Of a DNA stretch of 64,000 nt, positions 1 through 9,386 are shown one piece after another; within the stretch, counting starts at the first letter, position 1, and each line of letters opens with the position of its first letter. The notes below the pieces were generated by a model, which made no database searches, was not told where the DNA came from, and saw only the letters and a list, made by a program, of their open reading frames with translations. This DNA comes from Acidobacteriota bacterium. Its GTDB lineage: Bacteria > Acidobacteriota > Thermoanaerobaculia > Multivoradales > Multivoraceae. The DNA lies in assembly GCA_003388555.1 (NCBI GenBank), contig QQVD01000053.1, positions 100,420 through 164,419 on the forward strand. Direction: 5' to 3'. Made by a program: the position numbers and the translations under genes.

Positions 1-75
1 CGTCGCCAACTCCTGCTTCTCGGGGAAGCGAGGATCGTGGCGGTAGACCAGCACGTTGGTGTCGACCAGTCTCAA
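1..75 (-). CDS. PIN-domain (VapC-like) toxin, N-terminus only
   Basis: Only the first 25 codons are inside the window. They read LRLVDTNVLVYRHDPRF and onwards, the usual beginning of a PIN domain: a short beta strand ending in the first metal-binding aspartate (VDTNVL). PIN toxins of VapC type are Mg2+-dependent ribonucleases. The start is taken as TTG at 75-73 because no other start codon precedes the motif and because it overlaps the stop of the upstream antitoxin gene (TTGA), the coupling usual in toxin-antitoxin operons. The remaining acidic residues lie outside the window, so activity cannot be judged. Confidence 0.75.
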   Translation of the reverse strand, partial: MRLVDTNVLVYRHDPRFPEKQELAT

Positions 76-353
76 CGGTCGTACAGATCCCCGCGCTTCC
101 ATCCGCGATCGGCCGGCCTATCGCCGAGCGAACCCAGCCTCTGATCGCGTCGACGCTGACGAGCCGTCGCCTGATCGAAGATCCGCAGGCGCTCCTCCGT
201 AGCGAGCGGTACCAGCGGGCCGCGCCGGCCGACGCGAATCAGGATGTCGCGGCCAGCCGGCTCGAGCTCGAGCTCGTCGCCAGGCGAGATGCCGTAGCGC
301 TCGGCCAGAGCCTTGGGGATCGTCACCTGCATCTGCTCGTTGATCTTCGCCAT
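72..353 (-). CDS. AbrB/SpoVT-type (VapB/MazE-like) antitoxin
   Basis: This 93-residue protein begins with a swapped-hairpin AbrB domain (residues 1-45): NEQMQVTIPKALAERYGI, then SPGDELELEP and an ILIRVG strand. The basic C-terminal half is the part that usually wraps the toxin. It precedes and overlaps a PIN toxin gene, so it should bind and neutralise that toxin and autoregulate the operon. A perfect inverted repeat lies four bases upstream of the ATG and could be the operator. No good Shine-Dalgarno sequence is visible, which would fit a short leader. AbrB-type antitoxins are regularly paired with PIN toxins. Confidence 0.85.
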   Translation of the reverse strand: MAKINEQMQVTIPKALAERYGISPGDELELEPAGRDILIRVGRRGPLVPLATEERLRIFDQATARQRRRDQRLGSLGDRPADRGWKRGDLYDR

Positions 354-356
354 TTT

Positions 357-371
357 CGTGACTCTGTCACG
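357..371. promoter_or_regulatory. Inverted repeat upstream of antitoxin (candidate operator)
   Basis: CGTGAC-TCT-GTCACG is a perfect 6-bp inverted repeat directly in front of the antitoxin ATG at 353. AbrB-fold antitoxins bind palindromes overlapping their own promoter, so autoregulation here is likely but inferred from position and symmetry alone. Confidence 0.45.
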
Positions 372-443
372 GATCCAGCGGACGAAACGGCTCGGAGCGC
401 CTCGCCAGGCGCGCTCCCCGGAGTCGCCCGACGCTGACGTCCG

Positions 444-2213
444 TCATCCCGCCAGCGGCCAGAACCGCGGCACCAGCGCGACGGTCGCCACGAAGGCGAT
501 CACCGTCAGCCCGGTGCCGAGACGCGGGAAGTCGAGGAACCGGTAGCGGCCCGGGCCGTAGACCAGCAGGCACGACGGCTCGAGCGGGGTGAGGAACGAG
601 GTCGACGCCGCGATGGCGACCGTCACCGCCATGGCACGCTCGCCGATGCCGGCGGCGCCAGCGACCTCGAGCGCCACCGGCAGCACCACCAGGGCGGCGG
701 CCTGGTTCGACATCGGCTGGGTGAGCGCCACGGTGAGCAGGAAGAACGCGGCCAGCACCCCGAGCGGACCGAGGCCACCGGCCGCGGCCAGCGTGGCGTC
801 GGCGAGCCACTGCGCGCCACCGGTGGTCTCGAGGCCGCGGCCGAGCGCGATCATGCCGGCGATCAGCACCAGCAGACGCCACTCGATCGCGGCGTACGCC
901 TCCTGCGGCGTCACGCAGCGGGTGAGCACCATGCCGAGACAGCCGAGCAGCACCGATGCCGCCAGCGGCAGCCAGCCGAAGACCACCGGCAGCAGCGCCA
1001 GCGCGAAGAGCGTCGGCGCCAGCACCGCGGCGCCGCGGCCACGCGCGCCGCCGACGACCTCCTCCACCAGCAGCAGGCCGCGCTGGGCCAGCAGCCGCCG
1101 GTTGGCGGCGCGATCGAGCTGCACCAGCAGCACGTCGCCGACGTGGATCGGGATGCTGCCGATGCGATCGCGCAGGCTCTCGCCGTGGCGGTGGATCGCC
1201 AGCACGTTGGCGGCGTAGCGCTGGCGGAAGCGGGTCTCGACCAGGCTGCGCCCGACCAGGTCGGAGCGCGGCAGCACCACCGCTTCGCCGAGCTGCAGCC
1301 GCCGCGCCGAGATCGCCGTCTCGTCCTCGCTGCCGATCTCGAGCTCGGAGGAGCGCGCCAGCTCGAGCAGCCGGTCGGCGTGGCCCTGGATCAGCAGACG
1401 GTCGCCGGCCTGGATGCGGTCGTCCGGCGCCGCCAGCTTCGCCTCGCCGGAGCCGCCGAGCACGCCGACCACGTTGACTCCCCAGCGCTCACCGAGCCCG
1501 GCGCCGGCCACGGTGCGGCCGATCAGCGGCGAGCTGGCGGTCACCCGCGCCTCGCTCAGGTACTCGACCAGCTCGTAGGCCTCGTCGAGGTCCTCCTCGT
1601 CGGGCGTCGGCAGCAGGCGAGGACCGAGCGCGATCAGGTAGACGAGGCCGATCAGCGCGATCGGCAGCGCCACCGGCGCCAGCTCGAACATCGCCAGCGG
1701 CGCGGCGCCACGCTCGCTGAGCAGGCCGCTGGTGAGCACGTTGGTCGAGGTGCCGACGACGCTGATCGAGCCGCCGAGGATCGAGGCGAAGGCGAGCGGC
1801 ATCAGCACCCGCGACGAAGGCATCGCGATCCGCTTCGAAAGCGTCACCGCCACCGGCAGGAAGGCGGCGGTGCAGGTGGTGTTGTTGATGAACACCGAGA
1901 CCGCGGCGACCAGCGCCAGCAGCTTTGAGACGGCACGCTCGGGTCGTTGCTCAGCGGCGCGCTGCAGCCGTCGGCCGAGCAGCTCGAGCGCGCCGCTCGA
2001 GCGCAACCCCGCGGTGAGCACGAAGATGCCGCCGATGGCGACCACCGCGTCGCTCGAGAAGCCGCGCAGCGCATCGGCCGGAGTGAGCACTCCGCCGACC
2101 ATCAGCACCACCAGCACCCCCAGCGCGGTGACGTCGACCGGCACCCGCTCGCTGCACAGCAGGATCGAGGCGACCGCCAGGGTCACCAGGGTGGTGATCA
2201 GGGGGATGCTCAT
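444..2213 (-). CDS. SLC13/DASS-family permease with two TrkA-C domains
   Basis: A 589-residue polytopic membrane protein, predicted to be an inner-membrane sodium- or proton-coupled anion transporter (dicarboxylate, sulfate or similar). Hydrophobic segments flank a soluble insert holding two TrkA-C (RCK-C) domains at about residues 222-290 and 308-380, a common arrangement in bacterial members. The repeated ion-binding loops are visible as GTSTNVLTSG (about 153-162) and QPMSNQAAA near the C-terminus. The reading frame is open further upstream, but MSIPLITTLVT at 2213 starts the first membrane helix and follows the upstream antiporter gene by 47 bases. The two genes are probably cotranscribed. 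The substrate cannot be told from sequence. Confidence 0.85.
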   Translation of the reverse strand: MSIPLITTLVTLAVASILLCSERVPVDVTALGVLVVLMVGGVLTPADALRGFSSDAVVAIGGIFVLTAGLRSSGALELLGRRLQRAAEQRPERAVSKLLALVAAVSVFINNTTCTAAFLPVAVTLSKRIAMPSSRVLMPLAFASILGGSISVVGTSTNVLTSGLLSERGAAPLAMFELAPVALPIALIGLVYLIALGPRLLPTPDEEDLDEAYELVEYLSEARVTASSPLIGRTVAGAGLGERWGVNVVGVLGGSGEAKLAAPDDRIQAGDRLLIQGHADRLLELARSSELEIGSEDETAISARRLQLGEAVVLPRSDLVGRSLVETRFRQRYAANVLAIHRHGESLRDRIGSIPIHVGDVLLVQLDRAANRRLLAQRGLLLVEEVVGGARGRGAAVLAPTLFALALLPVVFGWLPLAASVLLGCLGMVLTRCVTPQEAYAAIEWRLLVLIAGMIALGRGLETTGGAQWLADATLAAAGGLGPLGVLAAFFLLTVALTQPMSNQAAALVVLPVALEVAGAAGIGERAMAVTVAIAASTSFLTPLEPSCLLVYGPGRYRFLDFPRLGTGLTVIAFVATVALVPRFWPLAG

Positions 2214-2260
2214 CGCCTCGGCGCCTGGTCGAACCGGTGGGAACGTCCGCTGGTGCGGGC

Positions 2261-3340
2261 TCAGCTGCTTCCGCGCCGGCTGACGATCCAGTAGCGGAGC
2301 GACAGGGCGAGCAGCGTCGCCGCGGTGAGCGGCAGCACCACCAGCTGCATCGCCGGGGCCAGCGCCTCGAGCGACTCGTGGCGGCCTGCGGCGAGCAGCA
2401 GGAACGTCAGGTAGACGCCGTAGTAGACGAGGAAGAGCACACCCTCCCAGCGCTCGATGACGAAACCGGTGAAGCAGATCGGCAGGCAGGCCAGCGCCAC
2501 CGCGCACATCACCGGGAGATCGAAGCGCAGGATGCTCGGCGCCACCGCGACGCCCTGCGGCGCGATCAGGCAGGCGGCGCCGAGCACCCAGAGCACGTTG
2601 AAGACGTTGCTGCCGACGACGTTGCCGACCGCGATGTCGCGCTCGCCCCGCAGACCCGCCATCACCGAGGTGGCGACCTCGGGCAACGAGGTGCCGGCGG
2701 CGACGATGGTCAGGCCGATCACCGTCTCGGAGATACCGAAGGTGCGCGCCAGGGCGATCGACGAGTCGATCAGCCAGCGGGCGCCGAGCGCCAGCAGCCC
2801 GAGGCCGGCCGCGACCGCCAGCAGCGAGGGCAGCACGCCGAGGCGCGGTGCGGTCTCCGCCGGGCCGTCTTCGGCTCCCGACGCGCCGTCACGTCGACCC
2901 TGCACGTAGAGGAAGACGGTGTAGACGACGCCGACGACTGCCAGCAGCGCACCCTCGCCGCGGCCGAGCATGCCGTCGAGCGCCAGCAGCCAGAGCCCGC
3001 CCGAGATCACGATCATCAGCGGCACGTCGAAGCGCACCAGCTTGGCGGCGACCCGCAGCGGCACCAGCACCGCCGACAGCCCGAGGATGAACAGCACGTT
3101 GAAGATGTTGCTGCCCACCACGTTGCCCACCGCGATGTCGGCCTGACCCGCCAGCGCCGAGCGCACGCTGACCGCCAGCTCCGGCGAGCTGGTGCCGAAG
3201 GCGACGATCGTCAGCCCCACCACCAGCGGCGGCACCCGCAGCCGCGCCGCCAGGCTCGCCGCGCCGCGCACCAGCGCCTCGGCGCCGACCACCAGCAGGC
3301 CGAGGCCGGCAGCGAGCAGGATCCAGTCGAGGGGGGTCAT
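2261..3340 (-). CDS. Calcium/sodium antiporter family protein (CaCA, YrbG-like)
   Basis: 359 residues forming the typical 10-helix inner-membrane exchanger. Both alpha repeats are intact: GTSSPELAVS (about residue 50) with VGNVVGSNIFNVL (about 72), and GTSLPEVATSV (about 215) with VGNVVGSNVFNVLW (about 237). The paired acidic residues of the PE motifs coordinate the cation in characterised homologues. Length matches the family. It is the first gene of a two-gene leftward unit with the SLC13 permease. Ca2+ export in exchange for Na+ or H+ is the family role; other cations are possible. Confidence 0.9.
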   Translation of the reverse strand: MTPLDWILLAAGLGLLVVGAEALVRGAASLAARLRVPPLVVGLTIVAFGTSSPELAVSVRSALAGQADIAVGNVVGSNIFNVLFILGLSAVLVPLRVAAKLVRFDVPLMIVISGGLWLLALDGMLGRGEGALLAVVGVVYTVFLYVQGRRDGASGAEDGPAETAPRLGVLPSLLAVAAGLGLLALGARWLIDSSIALARTFGISETVIGLTIVAAGTSLPEVATSVMAGLRGERDIAVGNVVGSNVFNVLWVLGAACLIAPQGVAVAPSILRFDLPVMCAVALACLPICFTGFVIERWEGVLFLVYYGVYLTFLLLAAGRHESLEALAPAMQLVVLPLTAATLLALSLRYWIVSRRGSS

Positions 3341-3465
3341 AGATCACTCTCCGGTGAGCGCCAGCTCAGGGGCGTGGCTCGAAGGCACAGAGCGTGACGC
3401 GAAACAGGACTCGATGGGAAGGGTCCATGCGCAGCGTGCAGGTGCCCGCGCTCCGTTGGCCTTGC

Positions 3466-4554
3466 CTACCGACCCCGGATCCTGCCTCCCTTGGCCTCGA
3501 GCATCAGCTCGACGAGGGTCTTGGTGACCTCGGGCTCGAGGCCTTCGGTGTGGCCCTTCTCGAGCCGCACCACGTCGGCCACCACGCGGCCGGGCCTGCA
3601 GCCTTCGTAGCGGTAGACGGCGGCCTTGCCGGGTCCCGGCAGCAGACCCCAGGACGGGCTCGGGGGATCCTGGCGGGTCGTGTCGTAGACGTAGCCGCCG
3701 CGCTCGTCGACCACTTCGCCGACGCGTTTCTGCTCGCCGCAGCCGAGCTTGGCGGCCCACTCGGACTGCGCCGGCAGGCCGCTGCCTGCCATCTCGCGCT
3801 CGCCGGTGGTGAAGATGAACGAGAACTCGGTCTCCGGCAGCTCGGCGAGCAGGCTGCGCGAGCGCATCAGCGCCTCGCGCATCTCGGGACTGATCGCCGG
3901 CCGGCCGCGGTCGGCGGACGACGGCGGCGGGCCCGAGCGCTCGGGGCGTTCCGGATGACCGCCGAGGCGGCCGCCCGAGAGGCTCAGCCAGCCGTCGACG
4001 CGCTGGGCGAAGAAGTCGCTGCGCAGCAGGCGGTTCGAGGTCATGCCGCCCTGCGAGTGGCCGGCGAGCCAGAAGGCGCGGATGTTCTCCTCGCCGATCT
4101 TCTCGACCACCGAGGTGACGATGCCCTCCAGGTAGGCGTCGTCGGCCTCGGTCCACACCCGGATCGGCGAGCTGGGCGTCGCGATCACCAACCGGTGCGA
4201 CTGCTTGTAGTCGAGCAGCGGGAAGTAGTGACGCTGCCAGTTGGCGTAGGAGCCGCCGCCGTGCAGGCTGAGCACGAAGGTGACCTCCTCGCCCGTATCG
4301 AGGTCGCACGGGTAGTCGAGGAAGTAGGTGCGCCGGCTCTGCATCTCGACCACCGCTCCCGGATGGGTGACCGTCGCCGCCTCGCAGCCCTCGTCGGGGC
4401 AGTGCAGGAAGCCCGGCTCGTAGCACGGCGCGCCGTCGATCTCGATGGGCTCAGCGGCCTCCTGGGCGAGAGCCGGAAGCGCCGCCGCGACGACGATGGC
4501 GATGAAAAGAGTGAGAGAGGTGCGGCGGATCCGCCTGGGGATGACTCGCGCCAT
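3466..4554 (-). CDS. Secreted esterase of the PHB-depolymerase/LpqC-like alpha/beta-hydrolase group
   Basis: 362 residues with a Sec signal peptide (basic N-terminus, hydrophobic [16 protein letters not shown], cleavage near residue 31). The mature part shows the oxyanion strand LSLHGGGSY (about 96-104) and a nucleophile elbow GHSQGG (165-170). A late His in EKGHTEGL is a candidate for the catalytic triad. Two cysteine pairs near the start of the mature chain suggest disulfides, consistent with an extracytoplasmic enzyme. The family includes feruloyl esterases and polyhydroxyalkanoate depolymerases; substrate is unknown. It is transcribed away from another secreted esterase across a 657-bp gap. 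Confidence 0.8.
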   Translation of the reverse strand: MARVIPRRIRRTSLTLFIAIVVAAALPALAQEAAEPIEIDGAPCYEPGFLHCPDEGCEAATVTHPGAVVEMQSRRTYFLDYPCDLDTGEEVTFVLSLHGGGSYANWQRHYFPLLDYKQSHRLVIATPSSPIRVWTEADDAYLEGIVTSVVEKIGEENIRAFWLAGHSQGGMTSNRLLRSDFFAQRVDGWLSLSGGRLGGHPERPERSGPPPSSADRGRPAISPEMREALMRSRSLLAELPETEFSFIFTTGEREMAGSGLPAQSEWAAKLGCGEQKRVGEVVDERGGYVYDTTRQDPPSPSWGLLPGPGKAAVYRYEGCRPGRVVADVVRLEKGHTEGLEPEVTKTLVELMLEAKGGRIRGR

Positions 4555-5211
4555 GATGGGTCTCCTCGATGGGTTCCCGGTGTTGCCGATGTTGCCGTGG
4601 TCTCGGTGTCTCGGTGGTCCCCTGGTCGCCGCTGCTGGCTGCCCCGCGCCGTTCTCACCGTGGTTTTCGCCGGGCCTGTGCCCGCGACGAGATACCCGCG
4701 GCGCTGAGGCGGAACGTGCCGACGACCGCAGCGGAGAAGGCCTCGGCGCCGCTCACAGCCAAGGGGGGGCGGAGCGCGGGCCTCTGCGCTCTCGAGCCAC
4801 AGGTGCGGCCGGGCAAAGAGCGTCAAAGCAGATTCAGGGATCCAGGCCGCCACTCTATGCTCGATGGAGCGCAAGGTCGGCAGAACTCGGGCGCAGGGTC
4901 TCGGCGCTCTCCCGACGGGAGCACACGTTGAGCCCGGATGACTCATGAACGACGTAGCGAGCCCGTGGAGGCGCCGGTCTGGCGGGCACCGCAGGGCCGG
5001 AGGCGTTGAGTCGTGCTCGAAGTACGTCGCAGGCGCCGGAGATCCGAGGACGCCCTTCAGACAATGGATGCATCAGCGGGCGCAGCAGGTGGCTCATGGA
5101 TCATCCGGGCTAGCATCGCGGGCTCCCTCACACCTTCTCGTCTCGCCTTCCACCGCGGGGCCAGCGCCGGCGCCGGCGCCGACCCGCAACGTGCCTGTCA
5201 GGAGACCGCAC
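4555..5211. other. Gene-free divergent region
   Basis: 657 bases between two outward-facing secreted-esterase genes. Open frames here lack recognisable domains and look like GC-rich chance frames. The region must hold the promoters of both genes. The only clear signal is AGGAG placed seven bases before the ATG at 5212. GC-rich short repeats (GCCGGC units) occur near 5165-5182. I see no RNA gene. Confidence 0.5.
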
Positions 5212-6729
5212 ATGTTCCCGTCCCGCCCCCTACCTCCCGTCGTCGCGCTCCTCGCCATCCTCGCCGCCGGCCTCGCGACGTCGGCCTGCCCGGAGGGGGC
5301 CAGCTCCCCGAACGGCGCTGCCGGCGATCCGTCCACCGATGCCGCGAGCCCGATCGGCGACGTCGTCACCACCCGGCAGGGCGCCGTGCGCGGCAGCGCG
5401 ACCACCGTCGGCGGCACCGTCGTGCGCCTGTTCAAGGGCATCCCCTACGCGGCACCGCCGGTGGGTGAGCTGCGCTGGCGGCCGCCGCAGCCGCCGGCAC
5501 CGTGGGAGGGCGAGCGCGACGCGACGCAGTGGGCCGATCGCTGCCCACAGGCGGAGAGCCGCCTCGGCAGCGGCGCGATCAGCGAGGACTGCCTGCACCT
5601 GAACGTCAGCACCCCGGCCAGCTCGAGCGACGAGCGCCTGCCGGTGATGGTGTTCTTCCACGGCGGCGGCCTGACCATCGGCACCGCCAACTCCGACATC
5701 TACAACCACCACGGCCTGCCGCGTCACGGCGTCGTGCTGGTCACCGTCAACAGCCGTCTCGGGCCGATCGGCTACATGGCCCACCCGGCGCTGAGCGCCG
5801 AGTCCGAGCACGGCGCCTCGGGCAACTACGGCACGCTCGATCTGATCGCCTCGCTGCAGTGGGTGCAGGAGAACATCACAGCCTTCGGCGGCGACCCGGG
5901 CAACGTGCTGGTCTTCGGCGAGTCGGGAGGCGGCACCAAGACCCTCTCCGTGATGTCCTCGCCGCTGGCCGAGGGCCTCTTCCACAAGGCGATCGTGCAG
6001 AGCGGCTCGGCGCTGGTGACGCCCGAGCGCACCACCCTGCTAGAAGCGGCCGAGGAGCGTGGCGAGAAGATCGCCGCGAAGCTCGGAGTGCAAGGCGAGG
6101 CCGACGTGCTCGCCAGGCTGCGGGCGGCGCAGTGGGAGCAGCTGGTCGACGCGGCCGCGGACCCCGAGGTCGAGTTCCGCGCCAACCTCACCGTCGACGG
6201 CTGGGTGCTGCCGCGCTCTGTGCACGAGACGTTCAGCGAGGGCTCCCAGCACGGCGTGCCGCTGATCGTCGGCGCCAACGCCGGCGAGCGCTCGCTGCAG
6301 GCCGACGTGCCGATGCTGGCCAACCTGCACAGCCGCACCGGCTCGGCGCAGACCTACGTCTACAGCTTCTCGCACCTGCCCGCCGGCTGGCGCGGCGAGG
6401 GCTGCGTCGCCTTCCACGGCGTCGAGATCCCCTACGTCTTCGGCTACGTGCCCGACGGCCTGCTGGCGCCGACCATCCTCTTCCTGTCGCGCGGCGGCGG
6501 CTGCACGCTGGACGATCCCGGCGCCGAGGCGCTCGACGACGAGGTCGCCGAGAGGACCATGCAGCTGTGGACGAGCTTCGCCCGCAGCGGCGACCCCAGC
6601 ACCTCGGGCCTCGTCGAGTGGCCGGCCTACAGCGAGGAGAGCCCCGCCTACGTCGACATCGGCGCCAGCCTCGAGGTGAGGAGCGGGGTCGAGCAGAGCT
6701 ACATGGAGCCGCCGCAACGATCCGAGTGA
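5212..6729 (+). CDS. Type-B carboxylesterase, lipoprotein
   Basis: 505 residues from the ATG at 5212, which has AGGAG seven bases upstream; longer upstream frames are not needed. The N-terminus is a lipoprotein signal ending in ATSAC (Cys about residue 26). The COesterase signature follows: FKGIPYAAPPVGELRW, SEDCLHLNV, VMVFFHGGG (oxyanion hole) and the nucleophile elbow FGESGGG (Ser about 240). HGVEIPYVFGY late in the chain supplies the likely catalytic His. The enzyme should hydrolyse carboxylic esters at the cell envelope. A family lid segment is present, and length is normal. It is separate from the leftward esterase, though both suggest envelope ester hydrolysis. Confidence 0.9.
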   Translation: MFPSRPLPPVVALLAILAAGLATSACPEGASSPNGAAGDPSTDAASPIGDVVTTRQGAVRGSATTVGGTVVRLFKGIPYAAPPVGELRWRPPQPPAPWEGERDATQWADRCPQAESRLGSGAISEDCLHLNVSTPASSSDERLPVMVFFHGGGLTIGTANSDIYNHHGLPRHGVVLVTVNSRLGPIGYMAHPALSAESEHGASGNYGTLDLIASLQWVQENITAFGGDPGNVLVFGESGGGTKTLSVMSSPLAEGLFHKAIVQSGSALVTPERTTLLEAAEERGEKIAAKLGVQGEADVLARLRAAQWEQLVDAAADPEVEFRANLTVDGWVLPRSVHETFSEGSQHGVPLIVGANAGERSLQADVPMLANLHSRTGSAQTYVYSFSHLPAGWRGEGCVAFHGVEIPYVFGYVPDGLLAPTILFLSRGGGCTLDDPGAEALDDEVAERTMQLWTSFARSGDPSTSGLVEWPAYSEESPAYVDIGASLEVRSGVEQSYMEPPQRSE

Positions 6730-6847
6730 GCGCGGAGGGCGAAGGCCTCGTGGGCCGCCCGTCGGGTGACGTCGAGCTACGGGTAGCAGGTGAGGGCTGT
6801 GGACCCGAGCCTGCACCCGACGCGCAGCGCGCCGACAGCCCGAGGCG

Positions 6848-9046
6848 TCAGTCGCTGTTCTCGGCCGCGCCCGGTCGCCAGCCGACGGCGAGGCCGAAGG
6901 AGCGGCCCGCCGCCGCCACCGCGAGGTCGTCGGCCGACGGCAGGTAGCTCTCGTCGAGCAGGTTGTCGGCCGAGAGGCGCAGCGTCAGTCCGTGGCCGAG
7001 CTCGTGGCTGACCGACAGCGACAGCAGGTCGGCGCCGCCGATCGCCTGCTCGCCCGCACCGGGATCGTCCTTGGAGAAGCGGTGCTGCAGGCGGCCGCGG
7101 CTCGTCCAGCGACCCTGGCGCCAGTTGGCGCCGATCTCGACGCGGTCTGACGGCACGTTCGCCAGCGCGCCGCCGCCTGTGGTCCTGCCCCTCTGCGTCT
7201 GACCGGCCCAGGTCAGCCGCAGGGCGTCGCTGAGCTCGAAAGCGCCGTCGAGCTCGATGCCCTCGATGGTGCCGGAGGTCAGGTTGACGTAGGTGTCGAG
7301 GCCGGCCGGCGTGCGCACCCGCTCGATGTAGTCGTCGACCTCGGTGCGGAAGACGAAGGCCGACAGGTAGAGCCGCTCGCCGTAGAGCCGCACACCGGTG
7401 TCGATGGAGAGCGAACGCTCGGGGTCGAGGTCGGCGTTCGCCAGCACCTCACCGCGGCCGGTGGAGCCGCTGAAGAAGCGCTCCGAGAGTCCCGGGAAGC
7501 GGAAGCCGGTGCCGACGTTGGCCGCCAGCTCGACCGACTCGTTGACCGGCAGGCGCAGCCCGACGAAGCCGGTCAGCGCCGAGTCCGAGGCCGACGCCGC
7601 GTTCTGCGCGCCGCGGTTCGACTGCTCGATCCAGGTCCAGCGGCCGCCGACCTCGATCGTCGCCGGGCCGAAGGCGCGTCGCACGGCGCCGAAGAGCGAC
7701 GCCTCCTCCTGGTCGCCGTCGAGGGTGCGGGCTCGTTCGACGGCGCCGCTGCCCAGATCGACCACCGTCTCCGTCGCGGTGACGTCGCGGCGGCCGAACA
7801 GCTCGAGGCCGAGGCGAGCGCCGGTCTCCCCGAAGTCGAGGGCCTTCTCGAGCTCGAGCCCGAAGTCGAGCGCATCGTTCGCCACCACGCTGCGCGACGA
7901 CGCGCTGCGGTTGAGGGTCTCGAGGTCGTTGGGATGGGCGAACAGATCGAGGCGCCAGCGCGCCGGGTGGCGGTAGGAGGCCCTGGCGAGCAGGTGGCTC
8001 TCCTCGGGGTAGGACGTGATCCGCTCGGGGATGCGCGCGTTGGGCTTGCCGATGTCCTCGGCGAGGGAAGGCAGCAGGAGCAGGTCCAGCGAGGCGCCGT
8101 TGGCGAGCTCCCAGGTGCGCGCCAGGCTGAGGTTCCACTGCTCGAAGCGACTGAAGAGCCTGTCTCCGTCGGCGGTCTCGCCATCGCGGGCGCGGCGGTG
8201 CGAGACGCCGAGCGACCATCCGTCCTCGCCCCAGCCGACCGCCTGGAAGCTCTCCTCCTCGTCTCCCGCGACGACGCCGGCCCACATCTCCAGCCCCTCG
8301 AAGCGTCGGGGGAAGAGCTGGACGACGCCGCCCAGAGCGCCGGATCCGTACCAGGTCGACGACGGCCCGCGCACCACGTCGGCGTCGCCGAGCAGGAGGG
8401 GGTCGAGGAACGACGCCGTCGAGCCGGCGCGCCGCTCGGTCTCGATGCGGGCGCCGGCGATCGACGTGCGCACCCTCTGTCCGGCGATGCCGCGGATCGA
8501 GTACGCCTGGAAGAGGCCGCCCTGGCCGTCCTCGGCGACGCTGGGGATCCCTTCGATGAGCTCGACCACCGAGCCGACCTGGCCCGGCCGATCCTGCGGC
8601 GAGACGGAGACGGCCGCGACGCTCACCGGCTCGAACTCGCCGAAGTCGCGGCCCGCCGAGACGACGATGTCGGCGTAGACCTCCGAGCGAGGCATCAGGA
8701 CGACCCGCACGGGATCCTCGGCACCCGCCTCGACCTCGTACGTCGCCGGCAGGAAGCGCGGCAGCTCGACGCGCAGCCGCACCGGCGGCTCGGTCTCGGG
8801 GAACGCGAAGTGGCCGCGCTGGTCGGTGGTGCGGAAGAGCTCCGCCCCTTCGACCTCGACGCGCGCTCCCGCCACCGGGCGGCCGTCGGGGGTGACGACG
8901 ACCCCGTCGACTCCCGCCTCGGCCCGCGCCAGGGACGGCATCGCCGCGAAGGCGAGCAGCAGGGCCGCCAGGCGCCACGAGCGCCGCAAGCACCGCGAGC
9001 GCCACGGGCTCGGGCGAAGGGGGTCGGAGGGTCTCGAGGTCGTCAC
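6848..9046 (-). CDS. TonB-dependent outer-membrane receptor with carboxypeptidase-regulatory domain
   Basis: About 732 residues from a GTG at 9046. A signal peptide (LAALLLAFAAMPSLARA) precedes a CarboxypepD_reg-like beta sandwich (about 38-115: GVDGVVVTPDGRPVAGARVEVEG), a plug domain (SVVELIEGIPSVAEDGQGGLFQAYSIRGIAGQR) and a long barrel ending in an aromatic terminal strand (RSFGLAVGWRPGA). The family imports siderophores, cobalamin or glycans using TonB energy. The plug and barrel are closest in style to the BtuB/FepA type, but the ligand is not predictable. The leader upstream contains a nested hairpin (9329-9386). The M56/BlaI pair lies further upstream on the same strand. The exact start is uncertain because no strong ribosome-binding site is present. 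Confidence 0.85.
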   Translation of the reverse strand: MTTSRPSDPLRPSPWRSRCLRRSWRLAALLLAFAAMPSLARAEAGVDGVVVTPDGRPVAGARVEVEGAELFRTTDQRGHFAFPETEPPVRLRVELPRFLPATYEVEAGAEDPVRVVLMPRSEVYADIVVSAGRDFGEFEPVSVAAVSVSPQDRPGQVGSVVELIEGIPSVAEDGQGGLFQAYSIRGIAGQRVRTSIAGARIETERRAGSTASFLDPLLLGDADVVRGPSSTWYGSGALGGVVQLFPRRFEGLEMWAGVVAGDEEESFQAVGWGEDGWSLGVSHRRARDGETADGDRLFSRFEQWNLSLARTWELANGASLDLLLLPSLAEDIGKPNARIPERITSYPEESHLLARASYRHPARWRLDLFAHPNDLETLNRSASSRSVVANDALDFGLELEKALDFGETGARLGLELFGRRDVTATETVVDLGSGAVERARTLDGDQEEASLFGAVRRAFGPATIEVGGRWTWIEQSNRGAQNAASASDSALTGFVGLRLPVNESVELAANVGTGFRFPGLSERFFSGSTGRGEVLANADLDPERSLSIDTGVRLYGERLYLSAFVFRTEVDDYIERVRTPAGLDTYVNLTSGTIEGIELDGAFELSDALRLTWAGQTQRGRTTGGGALANVPSDRVEIGANWRQGRWTSRGRLQHRFSKDDPGAGEQAIGGADLLSLSVSHELGHGLTLRLSADNLLDESYLPSADDLAVAAAGRSFGLAVGWRPGAAENSD

Positions 9047-9163
9047 TTGCGATGCTCGGCGATGGATCTGGGAGGGCGGAGGCTCGGGGCAGCTCGACGG
9101 CGGGCTCGGAGCGGAGCGGCGCTCTGCGACCCGGGGCGGAGCGACGTCCGTCCGGCGCAACTC

Positions 9164-9208
9164 GCGCATCTGGCACATCGGGCGCATCGGGCACATCGGG
9201 CACATCGG
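9164..9208. repeat. Five tandem copies of a 9-bp unit (GCRCATCGG)
   Basis: Successive units are GCGCATCTG, GCACATCGG, GCGCATCGG, GCACATCGG and GCACATCGG. The array lies about 120-160 bases upstream of the TonB receptor start. It could be a slippage-prone spacer or a repeated protein-binding site. Confidence 0.8.
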
Positions 9209-9328
9209 GCGCCCTATCTCTCGCCCAACACCCGAATCTGCGTCGGGCCGGATGGGCGACCACCGCGTCGCCCGCGGCGACCGGCGTCTGGCGCCGTGCA
9301 TCCACCCAGCCGCGACGGGCCGGCCCCT

Positions 9329-9386
9329 GGTCGGCGTCTCGCCGGTCTCGTGGGGACTTGGACAGACCGCGCTCCCGACGCCGACC
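9329..9386 (-). promoter_or_regulatory. Nested hairpin in the TonB receptor leader (candidate cis-regulatory RNA)
   Basis: A perfect 10-bp outer stem (GGTCGGCGTC with GACGCCGACC) encloses an inner 6-bp stem (CGGTCT with AGACCG) and a loop. On the coding strand the inner region reads AAGTCCCCACGAGACCGGC, which loosely resembles the B12 box of cobalamin riboswitches. The other conserved riboswitch segments are not recognisable, so I only claim a structured leader element. Confidence 0.35.

Noticed and set aside
2237..3397. Plus-strand frame rich in His, Gln and Arg opposite the cation antiporter
   Set aside because: Antisense to a protein with both CaCA alpha repeats. Composition is typical of an antisense shadow.
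5502..6947. Long Arg/Ala-rich open frame within the carboxylesterase gene
   Set aside because: It is out of frame with a clear type-B carboxylesterase and has no domain; third-position GC bias explains it.
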